The notes beneath the pieces are model-generated. The model made no database searches, had not been told where the DNA came from, and was given only the letters and a program-made list of their open reading frames with translations. Below, piece after piece: positions 50,872 through 59,506 of a stretch of 64,000 bases of DNA (the first letter of the stretch is position 1; every line of letters begins with the position of its first letter). The stretch comes from Mycobacterium sp. 1274761.0 (GTDB taxonomy: Bacteria; Actinomycetota; Actinomycetes; Mycobacteriales; Mycobacteriaceae): positions 124,001 to 188,000 of the forward strand of contig NZ_LZMC01000019.1 in the NCBI RefSeq assembly GCF_001668615.1, written 5' to 3'. A program made the translations under genes and the position numbers.

Positions 50872-52018
50872 AGGCGTCCCTGTCCAGTCCGAGCTCGTGC
50901 AGCACCTCGGCGGTGTCGGCCCCAAGCTCGCGGGTGGGCCCCGCGATCCGGCCGGGGGTGCGCGAAAACCATGTCGGCACCCCGGGCATTCTCACCGGCC
51001 CGTACGCGGTGTCCACCGTTTCGAACAACCCGACCGCGTTGAGGTGCGGATGGTCGAACAGCACATCAGGGGTGTTGATCGGCGCCGCCGGAATCTCGAG
51101 TTCACGGAACAATGCCATCCACTCGTCGGTCGTCCGTTCCAACATGGTCTGGGCGACAAGGCCATAGACGGCGTCGATGTCGTTGGCACGCTGTTCCAGC
51201 GTGGCGTACGACTCGTTCACCCAGGCCGGACGGACCGCGTTCACGAACGCGTTCCAGTGTTTGTCGTTGTAGATCAATGCCGCGATATGCCCGTCCTTGG
51301 TCGGGTACGGGCGCCGGTTCGGAGCCACCGTGCGCGGATACACCGCCGGGCCCAGCGGGGGGTCGAACATGGCGCCGTTGGCATGCTCGACGAGCATGAA
51401 CGAGGCCATCGTCTCGAACATGCTCACCTCGACCTCCTGACCTTCACCGGATTTCTCGCGGTGAAAGAGCGCCATCATCGTGGCGTAGAGGGCGGTGAGC
51501 CCGGCGACTTTGTCGGCCATGATGGTTCCGACGTAGTTCGCTTCACCCGTCAGCTGTTCCTGCACGGCGGGTAGACCGCATTCGGCCTGAATGGTGTCGT
51601 CGTAGGCGGGCCGGTCCCGGTCCGGACCCCGCCTGCCGTACCCGTAGCAGTTGGTGTAGACGATCGACGGGTTGATCGCGGCCACGTCGTCGTAGCCGAA
51701 GCCCAGCTTGCAGACGGCCTTTGACCGCATCGAGTGGATGAACACGTCGGCTGTCCGGATAAGGGCCTGCAGTGCGGTTCGGCCCGAACCGGTCGTCAGG
51801 TCCAGCACGATCGCGCGTTTGCCGCGGTTGACGTTCATGTATACCCCGCTCATGCCGGGCGCTGGTCCGACCGAGATGTAGCGGGTGTTGTCACCCGCGG
51901 GCGGCTCGACCTTGATGACGTCGGCCCCCATGTCGGCCATGATCTGGGTGCAGTACGGCCCCATCACCATCGCGGTGAGGTCGACGACCCGCACGCCGGT
52001 CAGCGGCCCGCTACCCAT
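50861..52018 (-). CDS. Family III CoA-transferase (CaiB/BaiF)
   Basis: A 385-residue CoA-transferase beginning with the family signature GSGPLTGVRVVDLTAMVMGPY and IMADMGADVIKVEPPAGD, and carrying NVNRGKRAIVLDL with the typical K-R before the strand. The catalytic Asp is expected in the region of YDDTIQAECGLPA. These enzymes move CoA between carboxylic acids via an aspartyl anhydride. In this cluster it could activate the ring-opened acid at the expense of a downstream CoA product, alongside the two ligases on the other arm. ATG 52018 has AAGGAG-like sequence before it and overlaps the SDR gene by 8 bases. Confidence 0.9.
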   Translation of the reverse strand: MGSGPLTGVRVVDLTAMVMGPYCTQIMADMGADVIKVEPPAGDNTRYISVGPAPGMSGVYMNVNRGKRAIVLDLTTGSGRTALQALIRTADVFIHSMRSKAVCKLGFGYDDVAAINPSIVYTNCYGYGRRGPDRDRPAYDDTIQAECGLPAVQEQLTGEANYVGTIMADKVAGLTALYATMMALFHREKSGEGQEVEVSMFETMASFMLVEHANGAMFDPPLGPAVYPRTVAPNRRPYPTKDGHIAALIYNDKHWNAFVNAVRPAWVNESYATLEQRANDIDAVYGLVAQTMLERTTDEWMALFRELEIPAAPINTPDVLFDHPHLNAVGLFETVDTAYGPVRMPGVPTWFSRTPGRIAGPTRELGADTAEVLHELGLDRDACGL

Positions 52019-52934
52019 GGAGAACTCCTTGCTGTGCCATCGCGAAGCTGTATCGGATGTGGTCCCCGTGGCCGTCGGGCACGACGGGAAACACCATCGG
52101 CTTCGACATGTCGCGGATGGCGCCGAGGTGCTCAGCGACATCCGCGATCGTCCACGACGGCCGGTACACCCCCGGCGTCTCGACCAGCACTGCCCTAGCC
52201 ACTCGCCCTGCGAGCGCGATCACGACTTCACCGGTGATGGAACAGGATTCGTGTGACAACCAGCCGACTGCTGGCGCGACCAGGTCGGGCCCCATCGGCG
52301 GGTAGGCCGACGTGTCGATACCCTCGGCCATCCTGGTCACGGCGGCCGGCACGATCACGTTGCTCATCACCCCGTGCGCCGCACCCTCGATCGCCGCGAC
52401 GTTGGACAGCCCGATCACCCCCGCCTTGGCGACCGCGTAGTTGGCGACGTCGTGATTGCCGTACAGTCCGCCGATCGACGACGTCAGCACGATGCGGCCG
52501 TAGCCGGCGTCACACATCGGCTGGAACGCCGGTCGCACCACGTGGAACGCGCCGCGCAGGTGAACGTCGATGACGGCCTCGAAGTCCTCGTAGGTCATCT
52601 CCTTGAGAGATCCTCGCCGGACGATGCCCGCGTTGTGGATGAGGACGTCGATGCGGCCGTAGCGGTCGAGGGCGGTATCGATGACCGCCTTACCGCCGTC
52701 GGGTGTCGCCACCGAGTCGGCGCTGACGACGGCTTCCCCACCGGCCGAGGTGATCTCGCGCACCACCTCGTCGGCGGGCGTGGAATCTGTCCCGTCACCG
52801 CTGAGACTGCCGCCGGCATCGTTGACGACGACCTTGGCACCCTGCGCCGCCAGCAGCAGGGCGTACGAGCGGCCCAATCCCCGACCGGCTCCCGTCACGA
52901 CCGCGACGCGGCCGTCGAACCTCAGGTCACCCAT
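52011..52934 (-). CDS. Short-chain dehydrogenase/reductase with C-terminal extension
   Basis: A 307-residue SDR: cofactor motif VVTGAGRGLGRSYALLLA, NAG in IHNAGIVRRG, catalytic Ser in LTSSIGG and Y-x3-K in YAVAK. The first 250 residues resemble the dehydrogenase domain of peroxisomal multifunctional enzyme type 2 (3-hydroxyacyl-CoA dehydrogenase) and bacterial 17-beta-hydroxysteroid-type SDRs (NDAGGSLSGDGTDSTPADEVV). The extra 50 C-terminal residues (PGVYRPSWTIADVAEHLGAI) are also seen in that group. Likely oxidises a hydroxyl of an acyl-CoA or cyclic alcohol. It abuts the monooxygenase gene with no gap. Confidence 0.9.
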   Translation of the reverse strand: MGDLRFDGRVAVVTGAGRGLGRSYALLLAAQGAKVVVNDAGGSLSGDGTDSTPADEVVREITSAGGEAVVSADSVATPDGGKAVIDTALDRYGRIDVLIHNAGIVRRGSLKEMTYEDFEAVIDVHLRGAFHVVRPAFQPMCDAGYGRIVLTSSIGGLYGNHDVANYAVAKAGVIGLSNVAAIEGAAHGVMSNVIVPAAVTRMAEGIDTSAYPPMGPDLVAPAVGWLSHESCSITGEVVIALAGRVARAVLVETPGVYRPSWTIADVAEHLGAIRDMSKPMVFPVVPDGHGDHIRYSFAMAQQGVLHG

Positions 52935-54794
52935 CTAGGTCCCAAGCACCAGGCCGTCCAGATCACCCTTGTCACGCCACTCCTTGAGCAGGTCGCCGAA
53001 GGCGTAGAAGCCGGGGCCGTAGGGCTCACCGAGGTGGGAGCGGATGCCCTCACCGCCGCCACCGCCTTCGTTGTTGTAGTAGCCCGGCGTGCACGAGGCG
53101 TCGAAAGCCGAGTTGTCGACAGCGGATTCACGGATGGTCTTGATCCAGTCGTCCTGGGCTTCCTGGGTGGGCTCCACCGTGGTGGCGCCGCGCTTGAGCG
53201 CCTCGGCGACGATGTAGGCGATGTGCTCACCCTGCAGCTCGTAGTTGGCCGCGATGTTGGCCGAGATGCCGACCTGGGTGAAACCGGTGAAGAATTGGTT
53301 GGGGAAGCCCCTGCTGGTCATCCCGTGCAGCGTCTTGTAGCTGTCGTGCCAGTAGTCGTACAGCGACAGCCCGTCGCGGCCTTCGATCGCGTCAATCGAG
53401 TACCGCCTGCTGATCTCGGTCGTGATCTCGAAACCGCTGGCGTAGATGATGCAGTCGACCTCGTATTGCTGACCGTTGGCAACGATCCCCTTCTCGCTGA
53501 TCCGTTCCACGCCTTTGGAATCCGACACATCCACCAACGTCACGTTCGACCGGTTGAATGTGGGCAGGTAGTCGTCGTTGGACAGCGGGCGCTTACACAG
53601 GAAGCGGTAGTACGGTTTGAGCGTCTCGGCGGTCGCGGGATCGTCGACGATCTCGGCGATGCGGCGCCGCAGCCGCTCCATGATCTTGTAGTCCTCTTCC
53701 TCGCGGATCGCCATGAACTGTTCCGGCGTCAGCGAGGCGGGGTCCTCCAGCGCCATCACGCGCGCGGCGGTGTTGCGGCCGAGCTCGGTCCAGAAATCGC
53801 AGACGAGGTCGGGCTGGCCCAGCGCCATGCCTTCGAACGTCCACGAGTGGAAGTTGCGTTGCCGTTCCTTCTGCCAGCCGGGCTGCAGGGTCTTGACCCA
53901 CTCGGGGTTGGTCGGTGTGTTGTTACGCGTGTCGACCGACGAGGGAGTGCGCTGGAATACGTAGAGGTGCTGGGCATCTCGCGCCAGGAAGGGCACCACC
54001 TGAATGGCGGTGGCGCCCGTTCCGATGATCGCGACCCGCTTGTCGGCGAGCTTGTCCATGCCGCCGGTGAAGTCGCCACCGGTGTAGTCGTAATCCCACC
54101 GTGACGAGTGGAAGCTGTGTCCCTCGAAGTCCTTCATTCCCGGGATGCCGGGCAGCTTCGGACGGTGGAACGGACCGGAGGCCAGCACGACGAAGCGGGC
54201 CCGGATGTCGTCACCGCGGTTGGTGGCGAGGCGCCAGCGCTTGATGTCGTCGTCCCAACGCATCTCCCGCACCTGCGTGGAGAAGATCGCCGAGTCGTAC
54301 AGCCCGAAATGCTTGCCGATGCGCTTGCAGTGCTCGTAGATCTCGGGGCCATCGGCGAACTTCTTGCTTGGTATGTAGTCGAGCTCTTCCAGAAGCGGTA
54401 TGTAGCAGTAGGACTCGTTGTCGCACTGAATTCCGGGGTAGCGGTTCCAGTACCACACGCCGCCGAAGTCACCACCGAGCTCGATGATCCGGACGTCCTC
54501 GACGCCGGCCTTCTTCAGATGGGCCGCCGACAGCAGGCCACCGAAACCGCCGCCGAGCACCGCGACGTCGATGTCCTCGTTGATCGGATCACGGGGCGCG
54601 ACAGGGGTGTACGGGTCCACCTCGTAGTAGCCGGCGAAGTCGTCGGTCAATTCGACGTACTGCTTGGATCCCTCGGGGCGCAACCGCTTGGCACGCTCCT
54701 GTGCGTACTTCTCCCGCAACGCATCGATGTCGATGTCGTCGGGCGTGTCGGTGGGTGCGCAGGGTGTGCTTGACGCCGGATCAAGAACAGTCAT
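52935..54794 (-). CDS. Flavin-containing Baeyer-Villiger-type monooxygenase
   Basis: A 619-residue class B flavin monooxygenase. Two Rossmann motifs: FAD at VAVLGGGFGGLLSAAHL (about residue 77) and NADPH at VAIIGTGATAIQVVP; between them FEGHSFHSSRWDYDY fits the Baeyer-Villiger fingerprint FxGxxxHxxxW. An N-terminal extension of 70 residues and the overall length match cyclododecanone/steroid-type enzymes (about 600 residues) rather than the shorter cyclohexanone enzymes. It inserts one O atom next to a ketone, giving an ester or lactone. Encoded between an SDR (which could make the ketone) and the Rieske oxygenase. Confidence 0.92.
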   Translation of the reverse strand: MTVLDPASSTPCAPTDTPDDIDIDALREKYAQERAKRLRPEGSKQYVELTDDFAGYYEVDPYTPVAPRDPINEDIDVAVLGGGFGGLLSAAHLKKAGVEDVRIIELGGDFGGVWYWNRYPGIQCDNESYCYIPLLEELDYIPSKKFADGPEIYEHCKRIGKHFGLYDSAIFSTQVREMRWDDDIKRWRLATNRGDDIRARFVVLASGPFHRPKLPGIPGMKDFEGHSFHSSRWDYDYTGGDFTGGMDKLADKRVAIIGTGATAIQVVPFLARDAQHLYVFQRTPSSVDTRNNTPTNPEWVKTLQPGWQKERQRNFHSWTFEGMALGQPDLVCDFWTELGRNTAARVMALEDPASLTPEQFMAIREEEDYKIMERLRRRIAEIVDDPATAETLKPYYRFLCKRPLSNDDYLPTFNRSNVTLVDVSDSKGVERISEKGIVANGQQYEVDCIIYASGFEITTEISRRYSIDAIEGRDGLSLYDYWHDSYKTLHGMTSRGFPNQFFTGFTQVGISANIAANYELQGEHIAYIVAEALKRGATTVEPTQEAQDDWIKTIRESAVDNSAFDASCTPGYYNNEGGGGGEGIRSHLGEPYGPGFYAFGDLLKEWRDKGDLDGLVLGT

Positions 54795-54797
54795 TCG

Positions 54798-56171
54798 CTA
54801 GAGCTCCTGTGGTTCGCCGGTGCCCATGTACTTGGACAGTTGGTAGTGGAGGTTGACCGTGCTGCGTTCGCGGTACGGGTTCGGTTTGGTGCCCGGGAAG
54901 CCTAGCGATTTCATGCCCTGCTGGACGGCCGCCATGTTCGAGAAGTCCTGCGGCAGGACCGACAGCCAGTTCGGGCTGTCCTTGGGTGTGTACTCCCACT
55001 CGGTCTGCGGCTCTTGGCCTTTGGGATACAGCTCGAACACCGCAACCTCGAAGATGCACTTGTCCGGGTTGTAGCCCGGGTCGGGCCGGGCGCTGTAGCA
55101 CAGCGCGCTGGTCAAGCCCTGGCCGATCTGGAAGTTCGGGAAGATCTGCCACGCCGTGCCAGCCTGTCCGAGAATGTCGGCCGGGATCGTCGGCCAGATC
55201 ACGCCGCGGGCTTCGTCATCACGGCGCGCCGACGACAACCAATGCTCGAGCACCTTGTCGGCCGGCGTGCCTTCCGGCAGTTCGTCGACCAGTCGTTTGG
55301 CGGCGTTGACCAATGTCTCGGTGGTGGTCGCGTTGGTCTGCTCCCACGTGTACATCTGCATCTCTGCGGTGGAGACGCGCGGATCGTCACCGATGCCGAG
55401 TCGGATCTTCGACTTGGTGGCCTCCATCTCCTTCGGCGCGTCGTAGCCGATGTTGCTGTGCTTGCCCTGCGCCTTGGCCCAGCCCTTGAACTCGCCGAAC
55501 CTGTTGAATTCGGGGTGGGTGGTGAACACGTGGTAGGTCTCGTTGAACGCCTCCAGGGCGACCTTCCAGTTGCAGTCGAAGTACAGCCACTTGCGCCACT
55601 TGTAGCGCATGTTCTCCAGCCCGAACGGGTCGAGGATCTTCGCGGCCGGGAACAGGTAATCGGCCAGCGGCTCGCAGTCGGGGTCCATGTTGATGAAAAG
55701 CCAACCACCCCAAGTGTCGACCTGGACGGGCACCAGGTGGGTGTTCTGGGTGGTCAATGCGCCCTTCCAATCGTCCTGCTCGCGGATGTGCGTGCAGGCA
55801 CCGTCCAAACCGTATGTCCAGCCGTGGAATCCGCATACGAACGACTTACGGGCGCGTCCGAGGGCGTTCTTCGCCCCCTCCAGGGTGTCGACCAGACGAC
55901 GACCGCGGTGCATGCAGACGTTGTGGTGGGCCCTGAATTCGTTTGGGCCGGTACGTACCACGATGATCGAGTCATCGAGGATGTCGTAGGTGAGATAGCT
56001 ACCGACGTCCGGCAATTCCTCGACGCGGCCGACCTGCTGCCATACCTTGCGCCACAGCCTGTCCCGCTCGGCGCGCGCATAGTCCTCCGAGATGTAGGCC
56101 TCCACCCCGATCGTCACCGGTTCGGAAAGCTCCTCAGCGGCAGATGTTTCGATATTTTCGGTATCGGTCAT
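54798..56171 (-). CDS. Rieske non-heme iron oxygenase, catalytic subunit
   Basis: A 457-residue oxygenase alpha subunit. Rieske cluster ligands: Cys86-x-His88 (CMHRG) and Cys113-x2-His116 (CGFHGW). The mononuclear iron site is EAFNETYHVFTTHPE with His214 and His219; the bridging Asp/Glu residues are in the same segment, and the final Asp is expected in the C-terminal half. It resembles the ring-hydroxylating and carnitine/choline-type oxygenases. No ferredoxin or reductase gene lies in the cluster. The ATG at 56171 shares one base with the SDR stop (TGATG). Presumably it hydroxylates the parent compound early in the pathway. Confidence 0.92.
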   Translation of the reverse strand: MTDTENIETSAAEELSEPVTIGVEAYISEDYARAERDRLWRKVWQQVGRVEELPDVGSYLTYDILDDSIIVVRTGPNEFRAHHNVCMHRGRRLVDTLEGAKNALGRARKSFVCGFHGWTYGLDGACTHIREQDDWKGALTTQNTHLVPVQVDTWGGWLFINMDPDCEPLADYLFPAAKILDPFGLENMRYKWRKWLYFDCNWKVALEAFNETYHVFTTHPEFNRFGEFKGWAKAQGKHSNIGYDAPKEMEATKSKIRLGIGDDPRVSTAEMQMYTWEQTNATTTETLVNAAKRLVDELPEGTPADKVLEHWLSSARRDDEARGVIWPTIPADILGQAGTAWQIFPNFQIGQGLTSALCYSARPDPGYNPDKCIFEVAVFELYPKGQEPQTEWEYTPKDSPNWLSVLPQDFSNMAAVQQGMKSLGFPGTKPNPYRERSTVNLHYQLSKYMGTGEPQEL

Positions 56172-57016
56172 CACATCTCCTTGATCGCTGCGCGGAAGGT
56201 CTCGTCCTTTAAGAACAGCGAGGTGTTGTCGGCGCCGAGGTGCGTCCACTTGAGGTTCAGCCCGCCGTCGACGAGCAGTGTCTGACCGGTGATGTAGCTC
56301 GACAGGTCGGACAGCAGGAACAGAATTGCGCCCGCCTGTTCCTCCGGACTTCCCCGGCGACCCATGGCGATCGCCTGGCGATCGCGTTGCGGATCGTGGC
56401 CCGTGTAGGTAAGCGAGGCGGCGGTCGCGGTGACGCCCGGCGCGACCGCGTTGACCCGAATGTTGTCCTGGGCGAGCTCGACCGCCATCGTGCGGGTCAT
56501 CGCGACGATCGCAGCTTTGGCCGTTCCGTAGGCGATGTGAAACGGAGCGGTGTTCATGCCGGAGATCGACGAGATCGACACGATCGAACCCGGTCTACCG
56601 GTGGGGCGGATCTCGCCTGCGACGGCTTGGCTCATGAAGAACGCGGTTTCGAGGTTCGCCGTGAACAGCGACCGCCAGTCGGCGCGGCTCACCCTGGTCG
56701 AGGGCATCCACGTGGCCGGCTCTGCGCCGCCGGCGACATTCACCAGACCGTAGAGCTCGCCGTCGGCGCCCCGGGCCGCTTCGACGGCGGCGGCGATGCC
56801 GTCATCGGTGGACGCGTCCGCGGCCACCGGAATCACCGACAGTCCGCGGTCGGCCAGCGGCGCGACGTGTTCGTCGAGGTTCTGCTTGGACCTGCTCACG
56901 GCGACGACGGTCGCGCCTGCTTCGGCGGCCATGCGGGTCACTGTCGTGCCGATCCCGCCGCCGCCTGCACCCGAGACCACCACGATGCGGCCGTCGAGCT
57001 TCAGTAAGTCGGTCAT
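56171..57016 (-). CDS. Short-chain dehydrogenase/reductase, first gene of the minus-strand arm
   Basis: A 281-residue SDR with the cofactor motif VVSGAGGGGIGTTVTRMA (an unusual run of Gly), NVAG at the NAG position, catalytic Ser in SISSISGM and Y-x3-K in YGTAK. The ATG at 57016 lies 9 bases from a perfect TTGTCCGGACAA palindrome, and TATATT (57040-57035) is a good -10, so the gene is under direct control of that operator. It heads a run of eleven genes to 43478. Likely oxidises an alcohol at the entry of the pathway. Confidence 0.9.
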   Translation of the reverse strand: MTDLLKLDGRIVVVSGAGGGGIGTTVTRMAAEAGATVVAVSRSKQNLDEHVAPLADRGLSVIPVAADASTDDGIAAAVEAARGADGELYGLVNVAGGAEPATWMPSTRVSRADWRSLFTANLETAFFMSQAVAGEIRPTGRPGSIVSISSISGMNTAPFHIAYGTAKAAIVAMTRTMAVELAQDNIRVNAVAPGVTATAASLTYTGHDPQRDRQAIAMGRRGSPEEQAGAILFLLSDLSSYITGQTLLVDGGLNLKWTHLGADNTSLFLKDETFRAAIKEM

Positions 57017-57024
57017 GAACCTAT

Positions 57025-57036
57025 TTGTCCGGACAA
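57025..57036. promoter_or_regulatory. GntR-type operator 1 (TTGTCCGGACAA), minus-strand arm
   Basis: Perfect 12-bp palindrome 9 bases upstream of the SDR start and directly adjoining a candidate -10 TATATT (57040-57035). The core GTCCGGAC follows the GTMTAKAC pattern of HutC-subfamily GntR sites at six of eight positions. A similar core faces the other arm. Confidence 0.6.
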
Positions 57037-57043
57037 TATACGG

Positions 57044-57064
57044 TGCTCTGCATATTGCAGAACA
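57044..57064. repeat. Inverted repeat in the divergent control region
   Basis: TG-C-TCTGC (57044-57051), spacer ATATT, GCAGA-A-CA (57057-57064): arms of 8 bases with one mismatch, centred between the two GTCYGGAC operators. It could be the site of a second regulator, or of an activator of either arm. Confidence 0.4.
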
Positions 57065-57118
57065 CTATTCCCCAGCATTTATCGAGCCGTCAAGGGTCGA
57101 CACGTGCTTCGTTAGGCC

Positions 57119-57132
57119 TATTGTCTGGACTA
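57119..57132. promoter_or_regulatory. GntR-type operator 2 (TATTGTCTGGACTA), plus-strand arm
   Basis: The core GTCTGGAC (57123-57130) matches seven of eight positions of the HutC-type consensus GTMTAKAC and repeats operator 1 with one change. It lies 26 bases before the propeller gene ATG (57158) and overlaps a candidate -10 TATTGT (57119-57124). Confidence 0.55.
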
Positions 57133-57157
57133 TTCGAGCTTGATAGCGTCCGTGGCC

Positions 57158-58756
57158 ATGAGCTCGTCGCGCACCGACGCCCGCTACGCTGCACCCACCC
57201 CCAATGTCGCCGACGGATGGCGGCTCGAACGCCTCACGGCACCCAGCCGGTTGTTCGGCGCCAACGGTCTGCGCACCGGCCCGGACGGCCGCGTCTACAT
57301 CGCCCAGGTGACCGGCAGTCAGATCAGCGCGCTGGACGTCGCCACCGGCCGGCTCGACACCGTCAGCGCTAAAGGCGGCGACATCATTGCGCCCGACGAC
57401 GTGGCGTTCGACCCCGACGGCGTCCTCTACGCCACGGAGGTGATGGACGGCCGGGTCAGCGCGCTCGGCGCCGACGGGCGCAGCCGGGTTCTGCGCGACG
57501 ACCTGCCCTGTGCCAACGGCATCACCGTGCACCAGGGGCGGTTGTTCATCAACGAGTGCCGTGACGGCGGACGGCTGATGGAGCTTGACAGGGCCACCGG
57601 ATCGCAACGGATCCTGCTGGAGAACCTGCCCTCACCCAACGCCATGGAGGTGGGCCCCGACGGGCTGTTGTATTACCCGCTGATGACGGCCAATGAGATC
57701 TGGCGAATCGATCCCAACGGCGGTGAACCGCAACGGGTTGTGGGCGATCTCGGCGTGCCCGACGCGGTGAAGTTCGACGCGGAGGGTTACCTCGTGTCGA
57801 CCCAGGTCGCCAGCGGGCAGGTTCTTCGTATCGACCCGCGCAACGGCGAGAAGACGGTGTTGGCTCAGCTGACCCCCGGCCTGGACAACCTCACCATCGT
57901 CGGTGGCCGGGTGCTGGTCTCGAACTTCACCGGAGAGATCACCGAGATCGTCGACGGTGACGCCAGCACAGTGCTGGCCGGCGGGCTCAACTGGCCGCTC
58001 GATCTCGCGGTCGGCGACGACGGTCGGCTGTACGTGGCCGACGGCACCTACTTCTACGCGGTGACCACCGACGGCTCACTGGAAACGGTGGGGATGCTGT
58101 TCTCGCCGGGTTATCCAGGCTTCCTGCGCGGCCTGGCCCCGGCAGGCAACGGTGAGTTCGTCGTGACCACGTCGGGCGGCCAGGTCGCCCGATACCGACC
58201 CGCCGCCAACGAAACCGACTATCTCGCCACCGATTTCGATCAGCTGTACGGCGTGGCCATCGGGCCGGGCGGGGTGATCGTGTTCGCCGAACTCGGCACC
58301 GGCAAGTTGCACGCGCTGCAGTCGGGCGGTGTCGAGACACTGGCTTCGGGACTGGACGGCCCCGTCGGCGTCACGTTCGACGCCGACGGTCAAGCCCTCG
58401 TCGCCGAGTCGGGCGCCGGCCGGGTGGTGAAACTGCGGGGCTCGGTTTCCGACGTCCTCGTCGATGGTCTGCAGAAACCGCAGGGCATTCTCGCCCGGGG
58501 TGGCCAGCTGTTCATCGTCGACGCCGGCGCCAAGGAACTCATCTCGGTTGATGTGGCCAGCGGCGCGCGCACCACCATCGCCGCCGGCCTTCCGGTCGGG
58601 GCACCACCGGGAGTGGAGCCCAAGCCGCTCAAGGGCATGCCGCCGTTCTCCGGTCCGCAGGGCCCGTTCGCCGGCATCACCGCGGGACCCGATGGCAGCC
58701 TGTATCTTTCGGCCGATGCGGACGGCAGCGTGCTGGCGCTGCGGCCCGCCTTTTGA
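57158..58756 (+). CDS. SMP-30/NHL-type beta-propeller protein, double length
   Basis: A 532-residue protein made of about ten repeats of the type GPDGRVYIAQ, DPDGVLYATE, GPDGLLYYPL, GDDGRLYVAD, DADGQALVAE and GPDGSLYLSA, i.e. SMP-30/gluconolactonase/NHL propeller blades. Ordinary SMP-30 lactonases have about 300 residues and six blades, so this is probably two propellers or one large one. Conserved acidic and Asn residues (CANGITVHQG, INECRDGG, PNAMEVG) look like the metal site of lactone hydrolases. No signal peptide. In this setting it is a good candidate for hydrolysis of the lactone made by the Baeyer-Villiger enzyme. The ATG at 57158 is used; a TTG six codons upstream is weaker. Confidence 0.8.
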   Translation: MSSSRTDARYAAPTPNVADGWRLERLTAPSRLFGANGLRTGPDGRVYIAQVTGSQISALDVATGRLDTVSAKGGDIIAPDDVAFDPDGVLYATEVMDGRVSALGADGRSRVLRDDLPCANGITVHQGRLFINECRDGGRLMELDRATGSQRILLENLPSPNAMEVGPDGLLYYPLMTANEIWRIDPNGGEPQRVVGDLGVPDAVKFDAEGYLVSTQVASGQVLRIDPRNGEKTVLAQLTPGLDNLTIVGGRVLVSNFTGEITEIVDGDASTVLAGGLNWPLDLAVGDDGRLYVADGTYFYAVTTDGSLETVGMLFSPGYPGFLRGLAPAGNGEFVVTTSGGQVARYRPAANETDYLATDFDQLYGVAIGPGGVIVFAELGTGKLHALQSGGVETLASGLDGPVGVTFDADGQALVAESGAGRVVKLRGSVSDVLVDGLQKPQGILARGGQLFIVDAGAKELISVDVASGARTTIAAGLPVGAPPGVEPKPLKGMPPFSGPQGPFAGITAGPDGSLYLSADADGSVLALRPAF

Positions 58757-58767
58757 CGGACCGCGGA

Positions 58768-59502
58768 ATGACCGAGACTTCGTCTGCTGACCACCGCTAC
58801 ATCCAGGTGGCGCGGGCGCTGCGCAAGGACATCGTGGACGGTGTGTATCCCGTGGGATCACAGCTGCCCACCGAACACGAACTGTGCGAACGTTTCTCAG
58901 TCAGCCGCTACACCGTGCGCGAGGCGCTGCGCAGGCTGCGCGAGGACAACCTGGTCTCGTCGCGCCCGCGCACCGGCACGATGGTGGTGCCCCGGTCCAC
59001 CTCGGATGCGTACGACGTCATGTCGATCAACGATCTCGTGGCGTTCGCGACCGAGGCCCGGTTCGCGATCGAATCGATCAGCATGATCACGCTCGACGAC
59101 GAGGTGGCCGCCAGGACCGGGCTCGCCGGCGGCGAGCAATGGCTGGCCGTCCGCGGTTTCCGTCAGTCCGAGGGCGCCGACTACGCGTTGTGCCGGACCG
59201 AGTACTACATCAATCGCGCCTTCGCGGCGGTCGGCAGGCTGCTGCAACGCCACACTGGGCCGATCTTCCCGTTGATCGAGGACCTGTTCGGCGTCAGCAT
59301 CACCGAAGTCCAGCAGCAGATCGCTGCGGTTTTGATCGCACCCAGCCTCGCCGACGGGCTCAAGGTCGACCCCGGCTCCCCTGCGCTGGAAGTTCAGCGC
59401 ACGTACAAGACGTCTGACGGCGAAATCGCCCAGCTCACCGTCAACACCCATCCAGCGTCGCGCTTCCGGCATTCGATGACGATGCGGCGGGTCCGGGGCT
59501 AG
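58768..59502 (+). CDS. GntR/HutC-family regulator with UTRA domain
   Basis: A 244-residue regulator: winged HTH (about residues 11-75, YIQVARALRKDIVDGVYPVG, then PTEHELCERFSVSRYTVREA) and a UTRA ligand-binding domain (about 90-240) of the HutC subfamily, ending with the family's QLTVNTHPASRFRHSM. The ATG at 58768 lies 12 bases after the propeller gene stop. As HutC-type repressors usually bind near their own operon and respond to a pathway intermediate, it is expected to bind the two GTCYGGAC palindromes at 57025-57132 and control both arms. The ligand is unknown. Confidence 0.9.
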   Translation: MTETSSADHRYIQVARALRKDIVDGVYPVGSQLPTEHELCERFSVSRYTVREALRRLREDNLVSSRPRTGTMVVPRSTSDAYDVMSINDLVAFATEARFAIESISMITLDDEVAARTGLAGGEQWLAVRGFRQSEGADYALCRTEYYINRAFAAVGRLLQRHTGPIFPLIEDLFGVSITEVQQQIAAVLIAPSLADGLKVDPGSPALEVQRTYKTSDGEIAQLTVNTHPASRFRHSMTMRRVRG

Positions 59503-59506
59503 GGAC

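Noticed and set aside
52374..54104. A 576-codon plus-strand open frame antisense to the SDR and BVMO genes
   Set aside because: The opposite strand encodes motif-complete enzymes; this frame has no recognisable domain or start signal.
57025..57132. FadR-subfamily GntR site (TGGTNNNACCA type)
   Set aside because: The palindromes have GTCYGGAC cores, which fit the HutC/UTRA subfamily, in agreement with the UTRA domain of the encoded regulator.
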